Assembly: GCA_023663365.1 (NCBI GenBank) | Contig: JAMPHP010000001.1 | Location: 93,282-157,281 of the forward strand | Reading direction: 5' to 3' | From: Muribaculaceae bacterium | GTDB taxonomy: Bacteria > Bacteroidota > Bacteroidia > Bacteroidales > Muribaculaceae | DNA: 64,000 bases | In this document: piece after piece, positions 1 through 7,409 of the stretch | How positions within the stretch are numbered: the stretch's first letter is position 1 | Layout: each line of letters opens with the position of its first letter | Program-made: the position numbers and the translations under genes | The notes under the pieces: generated by a model | Databases searched by the model: none | What the model saw: only the letters and a program-made list of their open reading frames with translations | Told to the model about the DNA's origin: nothing

Positions 1-168
1 GGTAGCTTCGAGGCGACCGGGGTATGATTTATGGATAGTCACCGAGTCGACCACGGGCCTTGCGACTTCGATGGCCGGCGCTTCTTCGGAAGCATGTGCT
101 GTGCCCTTGTGGCAGGAGGGGAATGCTAATGAGGCGCCGAGGGCGATGTAGAGTAAGGTGCGTTTCAT
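1..168 (-). CDS. RND efflux periplasmic adaptor subunit, N-terminal fragment
   Basis: Only the first 56 codons lie in the window; the gene runs off the left edge. The start ATG is at 166-168. The product begins with a lipoprotein signal peptide (MKRTLLYIALGASLAFPSC, Cys19 as lipidation site), followed by a low-complexity linker and then VARPVVDSVTIHKSYPGRLEA, the usual opening of HlyD/AcrA-type membrane fusion proteins. Such proteins bridge an inner-membrane RND pump and a TolC-like channel across the periplasm. It lies 8 bp after the TolC-like gene, so the two are almost certainly cotranscribed; the pump gene is probably further left. The family call rests on the short N-terminus plus context. 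Confidence 0.8.
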   Translation of the reverse strand, partial: MKRTLLYIALGASLAFPSCHKGTAHASEEAPAIEVARPVVDSVTIHKSYPGRLEAT

Positions 169-176
169 AGTTCTTG

Positions 177-1598
177 TCAATCTGTTTGGTAGCCGCCTCC
201 GAGAGCTTTATATAGGTCGATGAGAGCCGACAGGGCATCGCCCCGGGCTGCGGTGAGGCTGTTCTGGTATGATAGGAAATTGAGCTGCGCTTCGACTACA
301 TTATAGAAGTCGGATAGCCCTTGTTTGTACTGGTCGAGCGACAGGCGCACGGCTTCCTCGCTGTTTTCGACCACATTCTCGGTGCGGTCGATGTACTTAA
401 GTGTGGCGGTGTAGCGCGACAGAGCCGTCCGCACTTCCTCCACGGCTGTGATCACGGTGAGGTTGTAGCTGTCGATGGCACTCTCCATCTGCTGCCGCGC
501 CTCAAGTGTGGCGGCACGGCGGGCAAAGCCGTCGAAGAGCGTCCACGAGAGGGTGGGGGCAACGGAATAGGCGAAACTTTGGCGCGAGAACAGGTCGCCT
601 ATGGCATGGGCTTCGGTGCCTATGCTCGCCGACACGCTGAGTGATGGCAGATAGGCGCTGCGGGCCACCCCGAGGGCGGCCGCGGCTTGGTCAATGCTGT
701 GCTCGGCAGCCACCACGTCGGGGCGTCGACGGAGCAGGTCGAGCGGTGTGCCAAGGGCGGGAAGAAGATGGTGCGATGGAAGCGGGCGCTCGGCGTAGAT
801 GCCTTGAGGCAGACCGTCCTTTGTGGTGCCGAGGAGCACTGCCAGCGAGTTGTAGGCGGCTTCAATCGACGCCTCGAGCAGCGGTATCTGCGCTATGGTG
901 GAGTAGTAGAGAGTGTTGGCCTGCGCCACGTCGAGCTTCGATACAAGGCCGGTGCGGTAGCGTGTCTCGGTGATGTCGACGATGTGCTTCTGGCTCTCTG
1001 AGTGTACGCGGGCGATATGAAGCTGTGCGCGGCTCACCAGCAGGTTGATGTAGGACGATGCTATCTCAGCGTCGAGGGCGATAAGAGCCGAGGCATAGTC
1101 GGCGGCGGAGACTTTCACGGCAGCTTTGCCTTCCTTGGCCTGCTGCCTGATCTTGCCGAACACATCTATTTCCCAGCTCATGGTGGCTCCTGCCGAGAAG
1201 TATGAGATGGTCGATGCCGCGCCGTGGCTGCCGGCCATGCGCCCTGATGTGCGTTCGCGCTGCCAGCCGGCGCTGATGCCTATCTGAGGGTAGTAGGCAC
1301 TTTGAGTCTGCTGCAGAGCCCGGCGCGCTATGTCGATGCGCCGTGCCGCCACGCTGAGGTCGAAGTTACGCTCCTCGCCGATGGCAATGAGAGAGTCGAG
1401 CATCGGGTCGTCGAAAGCACGCCACCAAGCCGTGTTGGCGGCGGTGCGCTCGTCGAAGTTCAAGTCGGAGATATCGGCTTCGCTCCATGCGGCAGCGGGA
1501 GTCTCGCGCAGATATTTCTCCTGTGCCTGAGCTGTGAGGGCTGTGGCACAGAGCACGATGAGGCCGGCTACTCTGCATAAGGATGAGTGATGTGTCAT
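177..1598 (-). CDS. TolC/OprM-type outer-membrane efflux channel
   Basis: Outer-membrane component of a tripartite efflux system, 473 residues from the ATG at 1598. An upstream in-frame TTG at 1622 is less likely as a start. A signal peptide (hydrophobic VAGLIVLCATALTAQAQ) is followed by the NodT/OprM-type pattern: an N-terminal WWRAFDDPMLDSLI block, two OEP halves rich in long helices, and conserved TYPE motifs such as SWEIDVFGKIR, LLRRRPDVVAAE and SWTLFDGFARR. There is no clear lipobox, unlike many OprM proteins, so the protein may be non-lipidated. It is followed after 8 bp by an adaptor gene, and preceded by miaA. The transported substrate cannot be told from sequence. Confidence 0.92.
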   Translation of the reverse strand: MTHHSSLCRVAGLIVLCATALTAQAQEKYLRETPAAAWSEADISDLNFDERTAANTAWWRAFDDPMLDSLIAIGEERNFDLSVAARRIDIARRALQQTQSAYYPQIGISAGWQRERTSGRMAGSHGAASTISYFSAGATMSWEIDVFGKIRQQAKEGKAAVKVSAADYASALIALDAEIASSYINLLVSRAQLHIARVHSESQKHIVDITETRYRTGLVSKLDVAQANTLYYSTIAQIPLLEASIEAAYNSLAVLLGTTKDGLPQGIYAERPLPSHHLLPALGTPLDLLRRRPDVVAAEHSIDQAAAALGVARSAYLPSLSVSASIGTEAHAIGDLFSRQSFAYSVAPTLSWTLFDGFARRAATLEARQQMESAIDSYNLTVITAVEEVRTALSRYTATLKYIDRTENVVENSEEAVRLSLDQYKQGLSDFYNVVEAQLNFLSYQNSLTAARGDALSALIDLYKALGGGYQTD

Positions 1599-1671
1599 GT
1601 CGGATAGTTGAAACTTGTTCAACTTTTATAACACATCAGAAAAGCATGGCGCGGAATAAGAACTGTATTAT

Positions 1672-2604
1672 TTAACAAAAATTCGCACTGCCCGACAGCT
1701 TTTCCTCGACTATGGCTATGGCACGGGCGACGGCATCGTCGGGGCGGAGGCGGATGATGTCGGGGCGGCGGGCCATCCATGTGAGCTGTTTCTTGGCGTA
1801 GACGCGCGTGTTCTTCGCTATGCGCGCTATGGCGGTGTCGCGGTCCATATCACCGCGCATCATCGCTGCTATTTCTTTGTAGCCTACGGTGTTGAGAGAG
1901 TTGAAGTCGCCTTTTGCGAGTGCGGTGCGCGCTTCATCCTCGAGGCCGGCGGCTATCATGGCATCGACACGGGCGTTGATGCGCGCGAAGAGCTCATCAC
2001 GCGGGCGGTCGATGGCAAACTGCACGATGTCGAAAGGCCGCTTTCGGGTCTGCCCGGTGCGGAAAAGTGAGTAGGGCTTACCGGCCTGAAGGCTGATTTC
2101 GACGGCATGCATCACACGCCGTGTGTTGGCGCGGTCGACCTCGGCGTAGTAGTCGGGGTCGAGGATGGCGAGCTGCGCCAGCACCCCCTCGAGGCCGTGG
2201 GCGGCGTGCATCTCTTTCACGTAGGCCCGCACTTCGGGGCTCACGTCGGGCATGTCGTCGATGCCGCGCACAAGGGCATCGATATACATCATCGAGCCGC
2301 CGCATATCACAGCCACGGGGCTTTTGCGCCATATCTGCGGGAGGATGGCGAGGGCATCGGCCTCGAAGCGCGCGGCGCTGTAGTACTCGTCGAGGCCGAG
2401 CACACCCACAAGATGATGAAAGGCACAGGCGCGCTCCTCGGCTGAGGGCGCGGCTGTGCCTATGGGAATATCACGGTAGAGCTGGCGCGAGTCGGCCGAG
2501 ATAATCTCGGTGCCGAAGTGCTGCGCCAGGGCAATGGCGAGCGAGGTCTTGCCCGAGGCCGTGGGCCCGGTGACCACCACAGCGAGTGTGCCCTTGCCGC
2601 TCAT
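1672..2604 (-). CDS. miaA: tRNA dimethylallyltransferase MiaA
   Basis: Transfers a dimethylallyl group to N6 of A37 in tRNAs that read UNN codons, helping reading-frame maintenance. The 310-residue product is full length for the family. The P-loop GPTASGKTSLA is at residues 13-23, followed by the DSRQLYRDI substrate-binding motif near residue 38, and by NTRRVMHAVE, NTVGYKEI and KNTRVYAKKQLTWM, which are the conserved tRNA-contact segments of MiaA. It starts 8 bp after pepT and probably belongs to the same transcript (lipoprotein, pepT, miaA, then the efflux genes). Confidence 0.97.
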   Translation of the reverse strand: MSGKGTLAVVVTGPTASGKTSLAIALAQHFGTEIISADSRQLYRDIPIGTAAPSAEERACAFHHLVGVLGLDEYYSAARFEADALAILPQIWRKSPVAVICGGSMMYIDALVRGIDDMPDVSPEVRAYVKEMHAAHGLEGVLAQLAILDPDYYAEVDRANTRRVMHAVEISLQAGKPYSLFRTGQTRKRPFDIVQFAIDRPRDELFARINARVDAMIAAGLEDEARTALAKGDFNSLNTVGYKEIAAMMRGDMDRDTAIARIAKNTRVYAKKQLTWMARRPDIIRLRPDDAVARAIAIVEEKLSGSANFC

Positions 2605-2612
2605 GCTGCCGC

Positions 2613-3842
2613 TCAGGAGCGCTCGGCCACAAGGCGGGCGATTTCCACAATCACGCCTTTGGCTTTTTCCATCGAGGGGATGGGTACGAACTCATAGCGG
2701 CCGTGGAAGTTGAGGCCGCCGGCAAAGATGTTGGGGCAGGGCAGACCCTTGAACGAGAGCTGAGCGCCGTCGGTGCCGCCACGGATAGGCACTACCTTGG
2801 ACTTGATGTCGAGGCGGCGCATGGCTTCCTCGGCGATGTCGATGATGTGCATCACCGGCTCGATTTTCTCGCGCATGTTGTAGTACTGGTCCTTGATCTC
2901 GAGCGTGCAGCAGTCGGGGAACTCGTGGTTGATTTTGCGTGCCAGGTGCTCGAATTCCTTCTTGCGGCGCTCGAAGCGGTCGCGGTCGTGGTCGCGGATG
3001 ATGTAGGTGAGCACGGTCTTTTCCACGGTGCCTTCCATCGAAATCAGATGATAGAAGCCTTCGTAGCCTTCGGTGTGCTCGGGAGTCTCCCAGCGGGGAA
3101 GCATGATCACAAACTGGTTTGCGATGCGCATCGAGTTGATCATCTTGTGCTTGGCGTAGCCGGGGTGTACGTTGCGGCCGGTGAAGGTGACACGAGCCAC
3201 GGCGGCATTGAAGTTCTCGTATTCGAGTTCGCCGATTTCGCCGCCGTCCATGGTGTAGGCGAAGTCGCAGCCGAAAGTGCCGACGTCGAACTTATGTGCA
3301 CCGAGGCCGATTTCTTCGTCGGGGTTAAATCCCACGCGTATTTTGCCGTGCTTGATTTCGGGGTGCTTGATAAGGTAGTCCATCGCCGAGATGATTTCGG
3401 CCACGCCGGCTTTGTCGTCGGCTCCGAGCAGGGTGTTGCCGTCGGTCACGATGAGGTCCTGGCCTACGTAGTTCTCGAGCTCGGGGAAATCCTTGGGCGA
3501 GAGTGTCACGCCGGTGCCTGCGTTGAGCACGATGTCGCCGCCGGGGTATGCCTGCACGATGCGCGGAGCCACGTGGCGGCCAGACATGTCGGGCGACGTG
3601 TCGAGGTGCGCTATGAAGCCCACGGTAGGCACTTGGCGGTCGGCGGGAAGGTTGGAGGGCAGGGTAGCCATGAGGTAGCCGTTGTCGTCGAGAGTGATTT
3701 CGGTGAGGCCGAGGTTCTCAAGCTCTTTCTTGAGGTGCATGGCAAACTCCATCTGCCCGGGGGTGGAGGGAGTGAGGTTGGTGAGTTCGTCGCTCTGCGT
3801 GTCGAACTTCACATATTGGAGGAAGCGGTCAACTAAATTCAT
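2613..3842 (-). CDS. pepT: Peptidase T (aminotripeptidase)
   Basis: Cytoplasmic zinc-dependent M20 peptidase that removes the N-terminal residue of tripeptides. At 409 residues it is full length. Metal-site motifs are in the expected order: [11 protein letters not shown] near residue 75, GADDKAG near 140, NPDEEIG near 173 with the catalytic Glu, and the C-terminal [10 protein letters not shown] with [11 protein letters not shown] typical of PepT. It follows the lipoprotein gene by 15 bp and precedes miaA by 8 bp, indicating one operon. Nothing unusual is visible. Confidence 0.97.
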   Translation of the reverse strand: MNLVDRFLQYVKFDTQSDELTNLTPSTPGQMEFAMHLKKELENLGLTEITLDDNGYLMATLPSNLPADRQVPTVGFIAHLDTSPDMSGRHVAPRIVQAYPGGDIVLNAGTGVTLSPKDFPELENYVGQDLIVTDGNTLLGADDKAGVAEIISAMDYLIKHPEIKHGKIRVGFNPDEEIGLGAHKFDVGTFGCDFAYTMDGGEIGELEYENFNAAVARVTFTGRNVHPGYAKHKMINSMRIANQFVIMLPRWETPEHTEGYEGFYHLISMEGTVEKTVLTYIIRDHDRDRFERRKKEFEHLARKINHEFPDCCTLEIKDQYYNMREKIEPVMHIIDIAEEAMRRLDIKSKVVPIRGGTDGAQLSFKGLPCPNIFAGGLNFHGRYEFVPIPSMEKAKGVIVEIARLVAERS

Positions 3843-3857
3843 GGTAGCTGTTCTTTA

Positions 3858-4646
3858 TCATTTGATAAGGCGCCAGGGTATGCCGGCGCTGAGGCGCTTG
3901 GCTCCCGACTTGTCGGTGTAGATGAAGCGGTAGCCCTCGATCGAGAGGCTGCGCAGGAGGTCTTCGACCATGGGTCGGCAAGCGCCGAAGTCTTCGTAGG
4001 CGGGGTTGAGGTCTTTCACGTAGCGGGCGGCGAGGTTGGCCTGCGAGAGCGATGCGAAAGCCGAAGCCTTGGCAAAGGTGAGGGTATACTGTGCGAAGCC
4101 GCCTGCGATTTCAAATTCGCAGTCGTCTGCATTGTACTGAGCTTTGTAGGCGGCGCAATTCTTGGCGAGGATGTCGACCACGTTGGTGCGCACATCGTTG
4201 AAGTTGAGCTCCATAGGTTTGAGGCGCACCAGCTGCACCAGGCGCGAGGCACCCACGGGGTACTCGCGGGAGTTGCCGTATACGTCGCTGAGTGTGAGCT
4301 TAAGCGAGCCTTTTTCTTTGGAGAGGGTGTTGATCACGGTGTCGAGGTTCTTGCCCGTGTGTGCCTTGAGATATTGGGCAAGCACATACTGCACGAGAGC
4401 TTCGGTGCAGTCGTTCACGTTCACGAGGCTGTCGGCGAAAGCTATTTCCACACCAAGGGTGCCGTCGGCATACTGCGCTGCGGCGCTTTGCAGGAACATG
4501 GGGCTCTCTTCGGCAAGCGTGCCGAGGTCGGCCGAGATGCGTTCACTCTGAGCAATGAGTGCCGACGGTTCTTTGGAGCCGCCACAAGAGCAGAGCGCGG
4601 CAATGGCCACTGCGCCTGCGATCAGGAGATGGAGGGCTTTGTTCAT
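3858..4646 (-). CDS. Predicted lipoprotein of unknown function
   Basis: I do not recognise a family. The 262-residue product starts with a lipoprotein signal peptide (MNKALHLLIAGAVAIAALCSC, lipidation at one of two close Cys residues), then a helical region, a segment with alternating hydrophobic residues (SLKLTLSDVYGNSREYPVGASRLVQLV), and a C-terminal part ending RFIYTDKSGAKRLSAGIPWRL. There is no enzymatic motif. It is the first gene of the lipoprotein-pepT-miaA block, with a TATCTTTG -7 box about 40 bp upstream. Codon use and GC resemble the neighbours. Confidence 0.85.
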   Translation of the reverse strand: MNKALHLLIAGAVAIAALCSCGGSKEPSALIAQSERISADLGTLAEESPMFLQSAAAQYADGTLGVEIAFADSLVNVNDCTEALVQYVLAQYLKAHTGKNLDTVINTLSKEKGSLKLTLSDVYGNSREYPVGASRLVQLVRLKPMELNFNDVRTNVVDILAKNCAAYKAQYNADDCEFEIAGGFAQYTLTFAKASAFASLSQANLAARYVKDLNPAYEDFGACRPMVEDLLRSLSIEGYRFIYTDKSGAKRLSAGIPWRLIK

Positions 4647-4683
4647 TTTTATGCGTTGTTAGGGTTGTTGAGATTATTAAGCG

Positions 4684-4691
4684 CAAAGATA
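4684..4691 (-). promoter_or_regulatory. Bacteroidetes -7 promoter box
   Basis: On the minus strand the box reads TATCTTTG, an exact TANNTTTG match, 38 bp upstream of the lipoprotein ATG. No TTTG -33 element lies at the normal spacing, so this is a partial match. Confidence 0.6.
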
Positions 4692-4722
4692 CAAAAAAAT
4701 ATGGAAATACGCTTTATTATCA

Positions 4723-5442
4723 TTATCCTTCGCCCTCGAGTGCCGAGAAAAAGCGGCGCCTGTAGTTCTCGCTCACGGGGATGGTGCGGTCATTCATCAC
4801 GATGCAGTTCCGCTCTATCATGCGCACCTTGTCGGTGTTGACTATGAATGAGCGGTGTACGCGCACAAACGTGGGCCGGGGCAGTGCCTCTTCAACAGCC
4901 TTCATGCTCATGAGCGAAAGCACGGGATTAGGCTCGTCGGCCATGAAAATCTTCACATAGTCTTTGAGCCCTTCCACATAGATGATGCTCTCCACGGGCA
5001 GGCGCAGCAGGCGGTATTCGCTCTTCACCATCAGGAAGTTGGAGCGGGTGGTGCGCACTTCGGCGGGAGCTTCGGTGCGGCGCTCAAGCTCAATGGCATC
5101 GCGTGCCCTGATGGCGCTTGCCATGAAATCGTCGTAGCTCACGGGCTTGAGCAGATAGTCGAGAGCGCCCACGCGGAAGCCCTCCACCGCATGATCGGCA
5201 TAGGCGGTGGTAAACACCGTCTTGATGCCTTTGGGCAGAAGGCGAGCAAGTTGCATCCCCGACAGACGGGGCATACGGATGTCGAGAAAGAGCAGGTCGA
5301 CATCGCTCTCTTCGAGCTGCGCCATGGCCTCCTCGGCATTGTGCACCTCGGCCACAAGGCTCAGAAAAGGTGTCCGCTCCACGTAGGTGCTGATGAGGCG
5401 TGCAGCGAGAGGTTCGTCGTCGACTACGAGGCAGTTTATCAC
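4723..5442 (-). CDS. LytTR-family response regulator
   Basis: Cytoplasmic DNA-binding response regulator, 239 residues, starting with GTG. The N-terminal receiver domain shows the acidic pair in CLVVDDEPLA, the phospho-acceptor Asp in DLLFLDIRMPRLSG near residue 54, and the conserved Lys in LLKPVSYDDF. The C-terminal half is a LytTR domain (FLMVKSEYRLLRLPVESI, YVEGLKDYVKI, FVRVHRSFIVN). It lies 5 bp downstream of a LytS-type histidine kinase and is surely its partner. Such pairs often control cell-envelope functions, but the target genes here are unknown. Confidence 0.95.
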   Translation of the reverse strand: MINCLVVDDEPLAARLISTYVERTPFLSLVAEVHNAEEAMAQLEESDVDLLFLDIRMPRLSGMQLARLLPKGIKTVFTTAYADHAVEGFRVGALDYLLKPVSYDDFMASAIRARDAIELERRTEAPAEVRTTRSNFLMVKSEYRLLRLPVESIIYVEGLKDYVKIFMADEPNPVLSLMSMKAVEEALPRPTFVRVHRSFIVNTDKVRMIERNCIVMNDRTIPVSENYRRRFFSALEGEG

Positions 5443-5447
5443 TTTGA

Positions 5448-6533
5448 CTATATATTATGGATTGTGAGGGATGCGCGGTATATGCCGTCGCGGGCTTCGG
5501 TGCGGAGCAGCGAGGCCGAGCCGTAGATCAGCTGCAGGCGGCGGCGAAGATTGGCGAGGCCTATGCCCGAAGAGCGCCGCTCGCCGGTGTCGCGGTCGGC
5601 TTCGGCATACGAATTTGAGGTGCAGCAGGTGATTTCGCCTTTATCGGCTTTGAGCGATATTGCGATAGGCTCAGTGCCGGGCGCTGTGTTGCCGTATTTG
5701 AAAGCGTTCTCAATCAGCGGGATGAATAGCAGCGGGGGCACCTCCACGTCGTCGTGCCCGTTGAGGTCGATGTCGACAGTCACGGGGCGGTTGGATAGGC
5801 GCAGGCGCATCAGCGCCACATAGTTCTCTATGAAGTCGGCCTCCCGGCGCAGGCGCACGTTGCGCATATCCTCGTAGAGCATGTATCGGAGCAGACCCGA
5901 CAGGCGGTGCACGGCGCTTTTGGCATCGTCGGGGCTGATGTCGACAAGAGCATAGATGGTGTTGAGGGAGTTGAAGAGGAAGTGCGGGTTGAGCTGGCTC
6001 TTGAGGCTGTCGAGCTCGGTGGCGCGCTGCGAGGCGAGCATCTCCTGGCGGCTGCGGTCGATGTCCTTCCACTTGGCCGACAGGCGCAGAGCCACCGCCA
6101 GGCCTATGGTGAGGATGAGCATCACGGCATCGCGGATGAGGAAAGGCGCTCTCTTGAATATTTTGGCGAGCAGTGTGAGCTCTTCATGGCCGGAGCCGCG
6201 CTTGGGCGGGAAACCGTAGCGCGAGATGAAGTAGTCGAGAGTCATGCCGGCGGCAAGGATGAGCAGGTTCCACAGCATGAAGCGCACTATGCCGTGCCGG
6301 GCGCCGCTGCGGCCTATCGTGCTGTCGATGATGAGGAAGTAGTTGATGTAGAACGCGGCGATGAAGATGAGTGTCTTCAGGTAGAAGCCGGGGTAGAAGG
6401 CGAAGTGGCGGTGAGGCATGGCAAAGGCCATCACCAGCTCGGGCAGGATGAAGATGATGATGATAAAGAGCAGATGCGACACCGCCGTGAAGATGTGGCG
6501 GCTCAGGCTCCGCGGATGCTGAAGTGCTTTCAT
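5448..6533 (-). CDS. LytS-type sensor histidine kinase
   Basis: Inner-membrane sensor kinase of about 361 residues. Hydrophobic segments in the first 170 residues suggest four transmembrane helices. A short coiled segment (SRQEMLASQRATELDSLKSQ) follows, then the His-kinase motif LNPHFLFNSLNTIYALVDI with the phospho-acceptor His. A HATPase domain is shown by FIPLIENAFKYG and GIGLANLRRRLQLIYG. The ATG at 6533 is preferred: an in-frame TTG at 6560 overlaps the -7 box at 6558-6565. It is cotranscribed with the LytTR regulator. Confidence 0.94.
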   Translation of the reverse strand: MKALQHPRSLSRHIFTAVSHLLFIIIIFILPELVMAFAMPHRHFAFYPGFYLKTLIFIAAFYINYFLIIDSTIGRSGARHGIVRFMLWNLLILAAGMTLDYFISRYGFPPKRGSGHEELTLLAKIFKRAPFLIRDAVMLILTIGLAVALRLSAKWKDIDRSRQEMLASQRATELDSLKSQLNPHFLFNSLNTIYALVDISPDDAKSAVHRLSGLLRYMLYEDMRNVRLRREADFIENYVALMRLRLSNRPVTVDIDLNGHDDVEVPPLLFIPLIENAFKYGNTAPGTEPIAISLKADKGEITCCTSNSYAEADRDTGERRSSGIGLANLRRRLQLIYGSASLLRTEARDGIYRASLTIHNI

Positions 6534-6557
6534 AGGATGCAAGGGTGCTTGACTTGG

Positions 6558-6565
6558 CAAAGTTA
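6558..6565 (-). promoter_or_regulatory. Bacteroidetes -7 promoter box of the kinase/regulator operon
   Basis: On the minus strand it reads TAACTTTG (TANNTTTG), 24 bp before the kinase ATG at 6533. No clear -33 TTTG is present. Its position rules out the upstream TTG start. Confidence 0.6.
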
Positions 6566-6632
6566 CGCATTTTTTTACGAACCGCAGGCACCCGTAAGCG
6601 GTTATAGAAAGTACAGACTTAAAATTTATGAG

Positions 6633-7283
6633 ATGAAAAGCAAATTGTTGATAGGGATGTTGCTCCTTGCTGCGGCAACTCCGGGAGCCTCCGCTCAGCT
6701 CAACCCCACCTTCGGAGTGAGGGCGTCGATGGAAATATCGCTGCCCTCAGGCGCCTACGACGACTATAAGGTGGGCGCAGGCTTCAACGTCGGTGCCGTG
6801 TGCCGCCTCAACCTGCCGCGTGGCTTCTACTTCGAGCCGGGCGCTTACTTCACCTACTCGGCAATGACAGCCAAGGACCTCGTGAGCTTCGACGAGCTCT
6901 ACTTCTACGAAGGTGCAGCCAATCTCTACGGCATCAGAGTGCCGCTCAACGTGGGCTACACCTACAGCGTGAGCCCCGCTGTCGACCTCGACTTCTACAC
7001 TGGCCCGTGGCTGAATATCAACGTGTCGGCGCGCCAGCGCCTCGACCCCAACTTCGATGCTCCCGAGGTGGTGCCCGCCCGCACAATCAATCTCTTCAAG
7101 CATGGATGGCGGCACGTCGACGGCCAGTGGGGATTTGGCCTCACTGCCACATTTGCCCACAGCTACACCGTAGGCATCACCGCCGGTGTGGCCTTCACCC
7201 CTCTTGCAAAATATGGCAACGGCGACAAGAAAGTGCGCATACACCGCAGCACCATAGCCCTAAGCCTCGGATATAATTTCTGA
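6633..7283 (+). CDS. Outer-membrane beta-barrel (PorT-like) protein
   Basis: A 216-residue secreted protein. The start is the ATG of MKSKLLIGMLLLAAATPGAS, which gives a clean signal peptide ending near SAQ; a longer open frame upstream is only antisense to the kinase gene. The mature part consists of alternating beta segments ending in aromatic residues (GFYFEPGAYFTYS, LYGIRVPLNVGYTYS, WGFGLTATFAHSYTVGI) and ends with TIALSLGYNF, the usual C-terminal beta signal of a small barrel. This fits the OMP_b-brl/PorT family common in Bacteroidales; the function is unknown. It is divergent from the kinase and followed by the GH13 gene's promoter. Confidence 0.8.
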   Translation: MKSKLLIGMLLLAAATPGASAQLNPTFGVRASMEISLPSGAYDDYKVGAGFNVGAVCRLNLPRGFYFEPGAYFTYSAMTAKDLVSFDELYFYEGAANLYGIRVPLNVGYTYSVSPAVDLDFYTGPWLNINVSARQRLDPNFDAPEVVPARTINLFKHGWRHVDGQWGFGLTATFAHSYTVGITAGVAFTPLAKYGNGDKKVRIHRSTIALSLGYNF

Positions 7284-7319
7284 AATACATCACACATTTT
7301 GAATACATCACGCATTTTG
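7284..7319 (+). repeat. Tandem 18-bp direct repeat overlapping a -33 element
   Basis: Two head-to-tail copies, AATACATCACACATTTTG and AATACATCACGCATTTTG (one mismatch), start directly after the beta-barrel gene's stop codon. The last four bases of copy 2 are the TTTG -33 element of the GH13 promoter. This is a plausible operator for a regulator acting at that promoter. Confidence 0.65.
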
Positions 7320-7346
7320 CCGATTGAGCGGAATTGTTTATCTTTG
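7316..7346 (+). promoter_or_regulatory. Bacteroidetes promoter of the GH13 gene
   Basis: TTTG at 7316-7319, a 19-nt spacer, then TATCTTTG at 7339-7346: an exact match to the sigma-ABfr consensus. The predicted transcription start is near 7352, giving a leader of about 58 nt before the ATG at 7410. Confidence 0.85.
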
Positions 7347-7409
7347 CATCGTAGAGATTTCACACCTACCTTTTATATCATAGAAAACATATCAACAATT
7401 GCTTAACTG

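Noticed and set aside
2586..3836. Long plus-strand open frame (416 codons) opposite pepT
   Set aside because: It mirrors the codon structure of pepT, is rich in His/Val/Gly as antisense frames of GC-rich genes are, and shows no domain.
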